Below are positions 1 to 8,699 of a stretch of DNA of 64,000 bases, piece by piece. How positions within the stretch are numbered: position 1 is the stretch's first letter; the number at the start of each line of letters is the position of its first letter. The position numbers and the translations under genes were made by a program. The notes under the pieces are model-generated. The model saw nothing but the letters and a program-made list of their open reading frames with translations. It had not been told where the DNA came from and did not search any database. This stretch comes from Candidatus Endonucleibacter bathymodioli. GTDB lineage: Bacteria; Pseudomonadota; Gammaproteobacteria; Pseudomonadales; Endozoicomonadaceae. The stretch spans positions 18,909 to 82,908 of the forward strand of contig JASXSV010000016.1 of the NCBI GenBank assembly GCA_030674915.1, in the 5' to 3' direction.

Positions 1-1
1 A

Positions 2-988
2 CCTAGAGGAGTAAAACTGAGCCCTGATGATCTCTGGGACAAGTGCGCCTATGTGCTATCAACTAAACTTGCTGATCCTCAGTTTTCCGGCCAAACAAAA
101 GAAAGGCTATCATCTCGTGAGTGTGCATCTTTTGTCTCTGGCGTTGCCAAAGACTCCTTTAGTCTCTGGCTAAACCAGCATACTACAGATGGCGAGGTAC
201 TAGCTGAGTTTTGCATCAGTAATGCACAAATTCGTATGCGTAAAGCAAAAAAAGTCTCTCGGAAAAAAATTACTCAAGGCCCGGCACTACCTGGGAAGTT
301 GGCAGACTGCTCAAGTCAGGATGTAACCAGAACTGAACTGTTTTTGGTGGAAGGAGACTCTGCCGGAGGCTCTGCTAAACAAGCTCGGGACCGTGAATAT
401 CAAGCGGTTATGCCCCTGCGAGGTAAGATTCTAAATACATGGGAGATAGACTCTAGTGAAGTTCTTGCCTCGCAGGAAATACACGATATCTCCGTAGCCC
501 TGGGTATTGATCCTGGATTAGACAATCTAGAAGGTCTTCGTTACGGCAAGCTTTGTATCCTAGCTGATGCGGATTCAGACGGCTTGCACATAGCTGCTTT
601 GCTCTGTGCTTTGTTTGTACAGCACTTTAGGCGGCTGGTAGAAAACGGTCATCTCTATGTTGCTATGCCACCACTGTACCGAATTGATGTGGCAAAAGAA
701 GTTTTTTACGCTCTTGATGAATCTGAAAAACAAGGCGTTTTGGAGCGTATAAAGGCAGAAAAGAAAAAAGGAAAAATCAACATTCAGCGATTTAAGGGGT
801 TGGGTGAGATGAATCCTCTGCAACTACGAGAAACCACCATGTCAGCAGATACACGGCGTTTAGTTCAGCTTACCATCGGCGATATTGAAGAGACCCTTCA
901 AAGTATGGATATGCTATTGAACAAGAAGAGATCTTCTGACCGAAAGGCGTGGCTGGAGTCTAGGGGGGACTTGGTGGATATTCCCTGA
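2..988 (+). CDS. parE: DNA topoisomerase IV subunit B, C-terminal part (5' end outside window)
   Basis: This is the ATPase/TOPRIM subunit of topoisomerase IV, which with ParC unlinks daughter chromosomes and relaxes supercoils. The reading frame is open from the first bases of the window, so the gene starts upstream; the ATG at 53 is internal. The TOPRIM signature ELFLVEGDSAGGSAKQARD is followed by PLRGKILNTWE and the metal-binding DADSDGLHIA, then the conserved tail GLGEMNPLQLRETTM and the end MLLNKKRSSDRKAWLESRG. About 328 residues are visible of the roughly 630 usual for the family, and the C-terminus is complete. parC, often nearby in gammaproteobacteria, is not downstream; the next gene faces the other way. 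The identification is secure. Confidence 0.97.
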   Translation, partial: PRGVKLSPDDLWDKCAYVLSTKLADPQFSGQTKERLSSRECASFVSGVAKDSFSLWLNQHTTDGEVLAEFCISNAQIRMRKAKKVSRKKITQGPALPGKLADCSSQDVTRTELFLVEGDSAGGSAKQARDREYQAVMPLRGKILNTWEIDSSEVLASQEIHDISVALGIDPGLDNLEGLRYGKLCILADADSDGLHIAALLCALFVQHFRRLVENGHLYVAMPPLYRIDVAKEVFYALDESEKQGVLERIKAEKKKGKINIQRFKGLGEMNPLQLRETTMSADTRRLVQLTIGDIEETLQSMDMLLNKKRSSDRKAWLESRGDLVDIP

Positions 989-1202
989 GATTAGATTGGA
1001 GTTGTGGATTGGGATGATGGATAGTATCCACAAGCTGAAAGGTTTTCACGACAAATTGGTGATTCTCGGCGTGTGGTGAGCATTGTGGAAATATTGGTGT
1101 AAATCATCAGCTTTTGTGGGATAATCTGTCTCGTACTACTTAAAGTACAGTGGTGTTATCTGTGTTCTTTTGTCACTTTATTGCTCACTAGATATCTAAT
1201 TA

Positions 1203-1469
1203 TTAGAAAATAGCAGCAGTAATGGCTGTAGCTCCACCAAGAACCACCCCCAAAATGTTGCATGCAAAAATTGGCCAGTCTTTCTTTTCCTTAACCACAA
1301 CATAACATGTCCATGCAATACAATTTATCATGGTTGCTACCGGTAAAATAATTGAACCAGTATTGCCGTCTATATTTAATCTTATCTGATCAATGTACGA
1401 AGAGAACATAATAATGGCAGTAAGCGATGCAAACCAGCCAATATGATTAACCGTTCTTTCTTTTAGCAC
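1203..1469 (-). CDS. SemiSWEET-family small sugar transporter
   Basis: This 88-residue integral membrane protein has three hydrophobic segments, at about residues 8-25, 38-58 and 68-86, the triple-helix unit of bacterial SemiSWEETs that dimerise to carry sugars across the inner membrane. The spacing of SYIDQI, the N-x-x-G turn, the middle INCIAWTCY helix and the NILGVVLG third helix fits the MtN3/SemiSWEET fold, and the length is typical. The start is GTG, with no good ribosome binding site. It stands alone between parE and decayed DNA. The substrate cannot be told from sequence. Confidence 0.8.
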   Translation of the reverse strand: MLKERTVNHIGWFASLTAIIMFSSYIDQIRLNIDGNTGSIILPVATMINCIAWTCYVVVKEKKDWPIFACNILGVVLGGATAITAAIF

Positions 1470-1849
1470 TTGTCGAATACTCCATAAAATTTAATTTTAC
1501 GAGCAGACTTATTTTGTACTGCCCTACCTGTCTCGACTGTTTGTTCAGACGAGATGCTGTTTTTTGGTATTTTTCTTTATTGGTTTTAGAGTGTCAAGAA
1601 CAGCGTTACTTATATGCTTTGTATATATTTTATCCCGAACTAAATTGCTTTGTCTGTATCTTTTAGTACTGCATAAACATGCAATAATAAACTGCGAAAT
1701 AATGCCTGAAAGCGCTAAATCTATTATTATTCAGAAGCTAATAGGTATTTAGCTTCTAGATTTTTGGTATCATTCATGAAGATAAGATCACTTCTTGAAA
1801 CCTCAGTAGAACCAACTATTTTAACTGCCGTCATTTTTAAGACTTAGAT

Positions 1850-2015
1850 TTTCTTTTTTTAGGTAGTCATTCAGCTGTTGATTGATGCTGGCTTCACTGT
1901 TTCTCAAAGCCTTAGCCGAAGATGATATAGACCAACCTTCCGACGCCAGCATTGTTACCTTAATGCGGTCACACTACCAAGCATTACGGTATTTCTTATG
2001 ACGTGATTCTAAGCC
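1850..2015 (-). pseudogene. IS630-family transposase remnant (N-terminal HTH)
   Basis: On the minus strand this stretch translates, with one stop, to ESRHKKYRNAW followed by DRIKVTMLASEGWSISSSAK and ALRNSEASINQQLNDYLKK. This is the N-terminal helix-turn-helix pattern of IS630/Tc1-type transposases. No catalytic DDE part is recognisable nearby. A second fragment of the same kind lies at 23426-23515. Confidence 0.5.
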
Positions 2016-2867
2016 TGTTTTTTTGCCGTGAGATGAGAGTCACTTGTGGCATACGCAAAGAGTGGAGAAAAACAATTTCAAAATCCAGCATCTCCAATGG
2101 TAACGAGTATATGTGGATGATGAACCAACATCACCTAAAGAATGCTTCCATATTAGCGCACTTGTTTCTATTTGTAACGCACGTACCCCAACTTACCCAT
2201 ATATTTAGGGGTTTTTCCTCTCTTAATGTCTGACATGTGTTGCCATCTGGCGCCTGGATACTTATGGCACGGAGTATGCATTATATTAAGTGCAACCACG
2301 CAATGAACTCTATGGACGGAGTGCAACAGGGAAGTAAAAAACAAAAAAAAGGAAAAGGAAGTGCTTGCTTCAGCTTTATGGATAACGTCCTGCAAGGATG
2401 CATGGATAACAAAAACAAGAAAGACGATCTTTGGACAAGATCCTATCCATAAAAAATGCACGGATGCTTAACTTACAACACGGATGATGCAACCAGGGAT
2501 ATCTAGAAGGAACTAGACAGAACTGGAGTAAACGAAAAAGCCCTCTACTCAGTTGACCTGAAGTGTTTTTTTTGTTTAATGGATTACATTTGGTTCGCCA
2601 TGCCCTTTCTTGTGCGACTGTAAATCCCACTGTGAGACCTCAGCATAACTCAAGAAAGTCGATCATATTCTGGCAACATATAGACCCGCAAGAATCCTTT
2701 ACAACACAACTCAAACTCTTCATGCCAACTACTGACCTATATCCGTTACCATTGAAGGTGTGAGTACAAAGACCTGCTGATCCGTAAATTGTGCCACCTT
2801 GAACTCGGTGGAAAAACTCCATAAATCTCCATCTTGAGATGGTTCCGAGCACTACTGATCGAGTAGT
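2016..2867. other. Non-coding, decayed DNA with dispersed repeats
   Basis: About 850 bases without a credible gene; the short open frames have no recognisable domains or ribosome sites. It holds two copies of the hairpin repeat (2091-2112 inverted, 2739-2770 direct). The stretch 2633-2700 is shared in diverged form with 5864-5935. Confidence 0.5.
2739..2770. repeat. Dispersed hairpin repeat copy
   Basis: TATCCGTTACCATTGAAGGT followed by GTGAGTA, close to the consensus core. Other copies without their own entry: 2091-2112 and 4565-4589 (inverted), 4231-4258, 8076-8100 (inverted), 17605-17629 (variant), 20381-20405 (inverted), 23346-23372, 31583-31612, 34352-34378, 47199-47226, 48469-48490 (inverted). 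Confidence 0.65.
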
Positions 2868-3290
2868 CTCTGTGGGATCTATTATCAGAGGAGATTAATC
2901 GTCATCTGTAAGTCAAAAACATCATCAAGAGTGAAAGTCGCATTAATATCATTGATGCAACACTGATAGATGAGGCTCAATCAGGTTCTGGCAACGACAA
3001 AGACGAAAATCCGACAAAAGATCCTGAAGCTGGTTGACTTGCTAGAACTGGGTGCATGGGCCTGGCCAAAAATGAAACGTTTATGGGCTGGCCGCTATTG
3101 CCACAAACATCCGCAAAGGCACCAGGCTTTTAGTATTCTGTAATGTCTAGAAATCACGTGATACAGGGATAGGTGCGTTAAAAATCAGCTCTAAGCACTA
3201 GAAACAGTGCATCAAACCAATAACTGAGTGTTAAATGCACTGATAAACTACGTGATGGCTTACAAAGTGAGGGAGGTTAGATTCACGCAG
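2868..3290 (+). pseudogene. IS5-family (IS1031-like) transposase remnant
   Basis: The plus strand contains the fragments RINIIDATLIDEAQSGSG and PTKDPEAG. They match the IIDATLIEAAQS...GKPTKDPEAGW block around the first catalytic Asp of IS5-group transposases, and stops interrupt them. The following tail (about 3140-3290) recurs in diverged form at 22070-22215 and, inverted, at 63655-63830. Another remnant of the same transposase block is at 21850. No intact copy is in the window. Confidence 0.6.
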
Positions 3291-3317
3291 CTAATGGCAT
3301 TAGCCATACTGAGGTAT

Positions 3318-3659
3318 CTATGTATCACGAGAACCTGGTCCATAGGAGTTTCTATCATGACTCCCTTGAATAAGAAATATCAGCAATATAATTAGTCCTA
3401 AGAGCGGGATAAGTGCAATTAATTGCCACCAACCAGTTCGCCCAGTATCATGAAGTCGTCTAGCAGTCATGCTAATAGCGGGAAGAAATATTGCTACCTG
3501 AAACATAAGGCTAAAAGAGCCTGTTCCTACCGAATAATCGATACTCTCAAGGATAAGACCAAGGAGAAAAGAGAAAAACATAAATATCCAGTATTCTTTT
3601 CTCGGTGTGCGACTTGAAAAGTCTGTACACTTTTTAAATCCATATAAAAAGTATTTCAT
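3318..3659 (-). CDS. DUF805 inner-membrane protein (YhaH-like)
   Basis: A 113-residue membrane protein of the DUF805 family. It shows the family's opening aromatic block (YFLYGFKKCTDFSSRTPRKEYW), hydrophobic segments at about residues 25-40, 48-63 and 77-97, and the diagnostic ARRLHDTGRTGWW loop between helices. GAGG lies 8 bases before the ATG, which supports the start. Length is normal for the family. It stands alone next to a MITE. The family has no established biochemical role. Confidence 0.88.
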   Translation of the reverse strand: MKYFLYGFKKCTDFSSRTPRKEYWIFMFFSFLLGLILESIDYSVGTGSFSLMFQVAIFLPAISMTARRLHDTGRTGWWQLIALIPLLGLIILLIFLIQGSHDRNSYGPGSRDT

Positions 3660-3683
3660 TCCATTTCCTCTTATATTTATATT

Positions 3684-3822
3684 GAGACCTTTGCACGATT
3701 GTTCTTTTGCCAGCTGGCTTCTTTAAAAACGCACTAAATAGATCATTTACAAGCATAAATCATCTATTTTAGTGCGTGTATTCCTCACCAATTAACAAAA
3801 TTACGGCTCGTGCAAAGGTCTC
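3684..3822. mobile_element. 139-bp MITE with perfect 15-bp terminal repeats
   Basis: GAGACCTTTGCACGA at the left end and its exact reverse complement at the right end bound a 139-bp segment with no coding capacity. A 5-bp direct repeat ATATT (3679-3683 and 3823-3827) flanks it, as expected of a target duplication. Inside, ACGCACTAAATAGAT (from 3730) pairs with a near-perfect complement ending at 3776, giving a second stem. GAGACCTTTGCACGA-type ends are known from IS4/IS5-like elements, so a full-length relative probably mobilises it; none is in this window. Confidence 0.85.
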
Positions 3823-3827
3823 ATATT

Positions 3828-4604
3828 ATTAAATACTTACTTATTTATTATGAACACATAAACTATACCATTACAAGCTATAATCAATGCTGTCTAGCAC
3901 AACAGGTAATCCACAATTCCAGCTGACTATACCCCTGCCGAATAAATAGATGATTTAACTGGCTGTTTTCTTACCAGAGGATATTTGCAAAGAGAGCGAT
4001 AAGGAGTTTACTGCAAATGAATAACTACCGATTTACTACATGGTAAAAGCAGCCTCAGTCAAAATAAAGAGGCCAATCGGATGAGTAGAAATACCCCGAC
4101 AATAAGCAGGCAACTCACAGTTCACGGTAGACTAACTTCCGTCTATAATTTTTACTACCTCGTTTTGTGTGCAATCTCTTTTCTTTAGGATGGAAGTCTG
4201 GCATTGTTGCGAGAAGGTCAGTTATTGGTAATACTCGTTACCATGAAGGTGTGAATAGGCTACAAACGAGCCAAGATCCATAAGCCAAGCTTGCAACTGC
4301 GACTAATAGTAAAAGTTATAGTGCTGTTTGAGCTGTGGGAGAGCAATCTGTAGTTTAATATCTTCAGGGGAAATGGCATAAGAGGTGTTCTCTATTTGTA
4401 CTCAACACACTTAGAGATGACTGTATTTCTGTCACGCTAGGTGTATACCGTTACTTTTTTTAATTTACCAGTTCCCATGGATACAGTTAGTAGATGACAA
4501 ACGAGCTAAGCCCAGTCGGCCTGCAAATAGTAGATGACTGGGTGAGTGAGAGTGATCAATAACCTAATACCTTCCACGGTAATGAGTAGAGTAAGGCTAA
4601 AATA
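3828..4604. other. Long intergenic stretch, no gene seen
   Basis: About 780 bases without a supported gene. It carries two hairpin-repeat copies, direct at 4231-4258 and inverted at 4565-4589. The second lies directly before the MFS gene and may overlap its leader. Confidence 0.5.
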
Positions 4605-5834
4605 ATGCGACGTTTTATTACTCCTTTGCTTGGTTTGTTTATTTTTTCATTGGCAAGTGGTTATTTAATGACGCTGGTTTCACTACGCATGAATAACAAT
4701 CATTCTGATGACATTCTTTCAGGTTATATGGGAGCTGTATATTATCTAGGTTTGCTAGCAGGATCATTTAGATCAGACCGGACAGTGGTTAGAATTAACC
4801 ATATTCGTTCTTTTTCTGCTTTTATCGCATTGTTATGCTCGTCTGTGCTGAGCCTTGCTGTGTTTAACTCCACGGGTTCATGGTTGCTTCTCAGGTTTAT
4901 TAATGGTGTTGCTGTAGCAGGTATTTTTGTTGTAATAGAGTCATGGCTGTTGTGTGAAAGCAACCAATCAAATCGCGGGCGTATCTTATCCTATTACATG
5001 GTATCCCTGTACGGTGCGAATGCTCTAGGGCAAGTATTTGTTGAGATTATTGATACGGCCAGCCTAATGCCATTTGTTTTGCTTGGTATCCTTTTTTCTC
5101 TATCAATATTGCCGATTGCGTTGACGAAAATACCATCCCCAGAAATAAACTCAGTATCAGATTTAAATATTATTGCATTATTTAAATTGACCCCTTCAGG
5201 TTTGGTGGGTTGTCTGGCAGGAGGTATGATGCTGGGAGCATTGTATTCTTTGCTACCCATATATTTATCAGAGATGGTGGGACGTGTTTACACGGTCGGA
5301 GCCTTGTTAGGCACGGTCATGACAGGCGGTATGCTACTGCAGTATCCAGTCGGACGATGGTCTGATTATATTGACCGTCGCAAGGTACTGATTGTGGTTT
5401 GTCTTGTGGGTTGTTTATGTTGTTTGGCTTACGTCCAGTTTAGCAGCGAACATTGGCTACACCCTGTATTATTATTCCTGATTGGGGGTGCCACATTTAC
5501 ACTTTATCCTTTGGCTATTAGTCATGGTTGTGATCATATGCAACCTGAAGATATTGTTGCCGGAACCCAGGGGCTGCTGCTGAGTTACAGTTTGGGCGCA
5601 TGTATTGGGCCAGTTTTTGCTGGATATTTCATGCATAACATCGAAGAAGGTTTAATGATTTATTTTGCCATTGTTATGGCTTCTATAGCCTTATTTTTCC
5701 TGATTCGTCTTCCTTATCGTCCGGCAATTTATTCCAACAAGGATCAGAAATTTATTCCCATGCCCAGAACAACACCAGTAACAGCTGAGCTTGATCCTCG
5801 GAGTGACACAGAAGACATTCAACCCAAATTATGA
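4605..5834 (+). CDS. Major facilitator superfamily transporter, YcaD-like
   Basis: A 409-residue inner-membrane carrier with about 12 hydrophobic segments and a hydrophilic tail after residue 370. It aligns by eye along its length with the YcaD group of MFS proteins: SGYMGAVYYLGLLAGS, FINGVAVAGIFVVIESWLL, then NRGRILSYYMVSLYGANALGQ in the first half, and GLVGCLAGGMMLGALYSLLP, YPVGRWSDYIDRRKVL and GATFTLYPLAISHGCDHM in the second. The motif-A-like GRWSDYIDRRK loop sits between helices 8 and 9. YcaD transporters have no firmly known substrate. The gene is monocistronic, with an inverted hairpin repeat just upstream. Confidence 0.9.
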   Translation: MRRFITPLLGLFIFSLASGYLMTLVSLRMNNNHSDDILSGYMGAVYYLGLLAGSFRSDRTVVRINHIRSFSAFIALLCSSVLSLAVFNSTGSWLLLRFINGVAVAGIFVVIESWLLCESNQSNRGRILSYYMVSLYGANALGQVFVEIIDTASLMPFVLLGILFSLSILPIALTKIPSPEINSVSDLNIIALFKLTPSGLVGCLAGGMMLGALYSLLPIYLSEMVGRVYTVGALLGTVMTGGMLLQYPVGRWSDYIDRRKVLIVVCLVGCLCCLAYVQFSSEHWLHPVLLFLIGGATFTLYPLAISHGCDHMQPEDIVAGTQGLLLSYSLGACIGPVFAGYFMHNIEEGLMIYFAIVMASIALFFLIRLPYRPAIYSNKDQKFIPMPRTTPVTAELDPRSDTEDIQPKL

Positions 5835-6112
5835 GCAGTGGAGCTGGTTTATTTCAAAAGTATGAAACCTCAGCAGAACTCAACAAAGTAGATCATATTC
5901 TAGTAAAATATCGCATGCGTAAATCCTTTATATGTGATATGTAGTGGAGTTCCTCACATCTTTTTTGAGCCAGATTCTGGAGGAATATCCCTACATATTA
6001 AATACAATTATTCTGACGATGCTACGGAAATAAAAGCCGGCCGGATCATAATTTTATGGAGTTGAGTAAAGATCACGGCATCGGACAGAAATACTTGACG
6101 AAATATCATATA
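5835..6112. repeat. Intergenic spacer with dispersed repeat at 5864-5935
   Basis: The bases from CCTCAGCAGAACTCAACAAA to about 5935 match 2633-2700 with scattered substitutions. This is a second copy of an unidentified repeat. No reading frame spans it. Confidence 0.5.
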
Positions 6113-7711
6113 TTACAGAATAACGCACTCCGTGTCCTTTAAACCTACTAAGGACTTGAAGTAATGAATCCATGTGTTTTTTACGCTTTGCGGACCTAGG
6201 GGTAATGAGCTATCTACAGCTTCAAGCCCATAGAGTTTTATCCTGTAATCATCTCCGATGATTAACACAAAGCTACCATCAGGACTAAGTAAAGCCTTCT
6301 TGACACATTTACTGGAAACTTTAGCAGAGGCTTTTCCTAACCACTTTCCGCCTACCTCTTCCTCACCCCAAACCTTGACTCTTCCATCATCAAAGGCTAT
6401 CACCATATTAGAGCCATCGTTACTAAATACGATCGAGTCAACATCCTCAACGGTAGAAAGACTTATTTCTTCTACCCCAACCTCACTCTGCTCCAGACTG
6501 GATCTTAAAAATTTACTTTTCTTAGAAGAAAAGATATGCAGATAAGCACTATCGTCGCTGAAGGAAACCGAATGACCACGACATTCGATGACGAGTTTAT
6601 CTATCCACTCTCCTACTTCATTCTGGCTACATATAACGACGTCACCATTACAAAAGGCCGCCAGATGGCGACAATCATTGCTCAATACCACCTCCCTCTC
6701 GATACAACTATTTCCCCCTGTAAATCCATCATTATTGGCCTCTATAACACCGCGAGAAATGACTGCTTCTTTCAATAGCCCACCCACCCCTAGACTCAAT
6801 ATTTTGGCGATGCTTTTATTATCACCAGCCGTCACTAGATGGATGCCGTCGACATTGGTGCCTACTGCGTCAATGCAGATTCCAGAAAGACTGTATTTTT
6901 CTATCCATTTTCTGTCCTCCCCCAGGATAAATACAATAGTACAATGATCTTCCTCAGCTTTTTCTTCACATACTATATAGAGGTCATCGTTCCAGATGGT
7001 AGGTGGGAGGAGAAATCTGGTTACACTTGGAGTTTCTGCTTTTTCTACCCAACTCCCATTTTTCATAAGGCTAAATATTTTATAATAAGTAGAAAATTTT
7101 ACCACCAAATAGGAGCTATCAGAGGTAAAGCAAACTGATTCAATACAGGCCACGTCTCTAACATTCATTTTTGCTGCCCAATCTTCACCCGTACCTGGAC
7201 TCCAGACTTTAAGACCACTGCAATTGTAGGTTACTAGATGATGACTATCTGGGCTGAAGCAGACGGATGAGACAACACAATCATCGAATAGGGTTGTTCT
7301 TTTCCACTCCCCATCCTTATTAGTCCAGATTATGACAGAGTTCTCATTGCCGGTGGTTACCAGGTAATGGTTATCGTCGCTGAAACAGCCCACGAGAGGA
7401 GCGCTACTGCAGTAAATACCGATCTTTTGCAACAACTTGAATTTGAATGCATCAGGATCATATAAGCTTTTCTTTTCATGGAGAGAAAGTCCTGCAAACA
7501 CTGTATTTAGCTTGGAACATTTGTCAACTTCAGCCATACTTAATCCATCACTCTTTTCTGAAAGACTCTCACTCTTAGGCCGTTGAGAGTACTCCTTATC
7601 CACTTCATCTGTTTTCAGCCCAGAAATCTCAGTGGTGACACCTAAAGAAGGTATACTTGTACCACTTAAAACTATTGCTAGTGTAATAATAAATAGTCTG
7701 ACCAATTCCAT
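6113..7711 (-). CDS. Exported WD40-like beta-propeller protein
   Basis: A 532-residue protein with an N-terminal signal peptide (hydrophobic stretch at about residues 5-22), a low-complexity acidic linker to about residue 80, and then WD40-like repeats. Clear units include CFSDDNHYLVTTGNENSVII, CFSPDSHHLVTYNCSGLKVW, CFTSDSSYLVVKF, VFSNDGSNMVIAFDDGRVKV and LSPDGSFVLIIGDDYRIKLY, enough for one seven-bladed propeller, some blades degenerate. GGAAG stands 7 bases before the ATG. WD40 propellers are scaffolds for protein-protein contacts and are uncommon as exported bacterial proteins. With a signal peptide and similar neighbours, a host-facing role is possible but unproven. Confidence 0.75.
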   Translation of the reverse strand: MELVRLFIITLAIVLSGTSIPSLGVTTEISGLKTDEVDKEYSQRPKSESLSEKSDGLSMAEVDKCSKLNTVFAGLSLHEKKSLYDPDAFKFKLLQKIGIYCSSAPLVGCFSDDNHYLVTTGNENSVIIWTNKDGEWKRTTLFDDCVVSSVCFSPDSHHLVTYNCSGLKVWSPGTGEDWAAKMNVRDVACIESVCFTSDSSYLVVKFSTYYKIFSLMKNGSWVEKAETPSVTRFLLPPTIWNDDLYIVCEEKAEEDHCTIVFILGEDRKWIEKYSLSGICIDAVGTNVDGIHLVTAGDNKSIAKILSLGVGGLLKEAVISRGVIEANNDGFTGGNSCIEREVVLSNDCRHLAAFCNGDVVICSQNEVGEWIDKLVIECRGHSVSFSDDSAYLHIFSSKKSKFLRSSLEQSEVGVEEISLSTVEDVDSIVFSNDGSNMVIAFDDGRVKVWGEEEVGGKWLGKASAKVSSKCVKKALLSPDGSFVLIIGDDYRIKLYGLEAVDSSLPLGPQSVKNTWIHYFKSLVGLKDTECVIL

Positions 7712-8301
7712 AATACTTCCTTTAAGATAAAATCAAACGCAACACTTTACACTCATTACCCTTAAAGTCTTAGATATTTACACTATTTTTATTTATTGTT
7801 ACTGGCAGGGTGCAAAAAGACCATGCGCATTATTACGCATACCCAGTGAATTCCAAGCTCTCAAACCAAAATAGCACCTCTCGAAATATTGCAATTTATG
7901 CTCATATTCTAGGTGAGTGAGTGTTTATTTTGATAGGACACTACACTCATTTATAATGCACCTGTGATGTTAGAAGGTGCCTCTTTCAATAATAAATTTG
8001 GGAAAATCTCTCATTTTCTGATCTGATATCAAAGTATGGTTATCAGAAACACTGATAAAAGATTTGCTCGAGTGTAGACCTCAATGGTAACTAGTATAGG
8101 TAAGTAGTTATACGAAGAGTTTAGGATGTACTGTAAAAATTTCTTGCATGTCAATATTTTACCAAAAATGATCAACTTTATTCATCTACACTGCATCTAT
8201 TATTAAAAGACTTCTTGCAAATTATACGACAAATGAATATCATTGGATTTAGATAAACACTCCAGAAGTTTTTCTTTATAAATATAACCTATGGAAAATA
8301 G
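7712..8301. other. Intergenic stretch, no gene seen
   Basis: About 590 AT-rich bases holding one inverted hairpin repeat at 8076-8100. No other structure recognised. Confidence 0.45.
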
Positions 8302-8520
8302 CTAGCCATATTTTTCAATATTAAATACATATCCCACCAAAACGACACTACCCTTTCCTTTGATTAAAGCATCGTGCCAAATGATAGACTCATCACCAAC
8401 GTCGGCATCCAGATCGTCAAAAATCAAGGATACATAAAGATCTCCATATTGTTTATAGACTTTTTTCAATACCCCAATGACAACAGATGTATGACGACCT
8501 TGAGCTTCCCATGTAGTCAC
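8302..8520 (-). pseudogene. Short ORF abutting IS30 debris, possible truncated gene
   Basis: A 72-codon frame whose first residues come from the IS30-derived end at 8496-8598. The remainder (KKVYKQYGDLYVSLIFDDLD and on to VVLVGYVFNIEKYG) vaguely recalls the C-terminus of the small exported paralogs seen at 28.5-34.3 and 54.1 kb (Y-K-Q-Y, F/L-V-D-Y). It may be the 3' end of a truncated gene. No function assigned, and it may be non-coding. Confidence 0.25.
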
Positions 8521-8598
8521 CTGGGTCGTTGCGTGATAACTACAGTCTATGAGAAACTGACTATCAAATCAATTACAAGTGTGGGGGTTATTGTGGAC
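8496..8598. mobile_element. IS30-derived terminal fragment
   Basis: The sequence from about TTCCCATGTAGTCACCTGGG to GTGGGGGTTATTGTGGA matches the right end of the IS30-type elements at 27308-28317, 33134-33545 and 53710-54092. Only this end is present. It lies about 100 bases behind the stop codon of the giant gene at 8700. Confidence 0.6.
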
Positions 8599-8699
8599 AT
8601 TAGGAACAACCTCACTTCTTTCAGGGAAATGGTCTCTGCATTAAAATGAAAAGAGAAATCAACAACGTCAGGACTCCGGAGTGGATATATAATGCGCTG

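Noticed and set aside
575..823. 82-codon minus-strand frame
   Set aside because: It lies wholly inside parE on the opposite strand and has no ribosome site or recognisable motif.
1564..1752. 62-codon hydrophobic frame
   Set aside because: AT-rich sequence gives chance hydrophobic codons; no ribosome site and no similarity.
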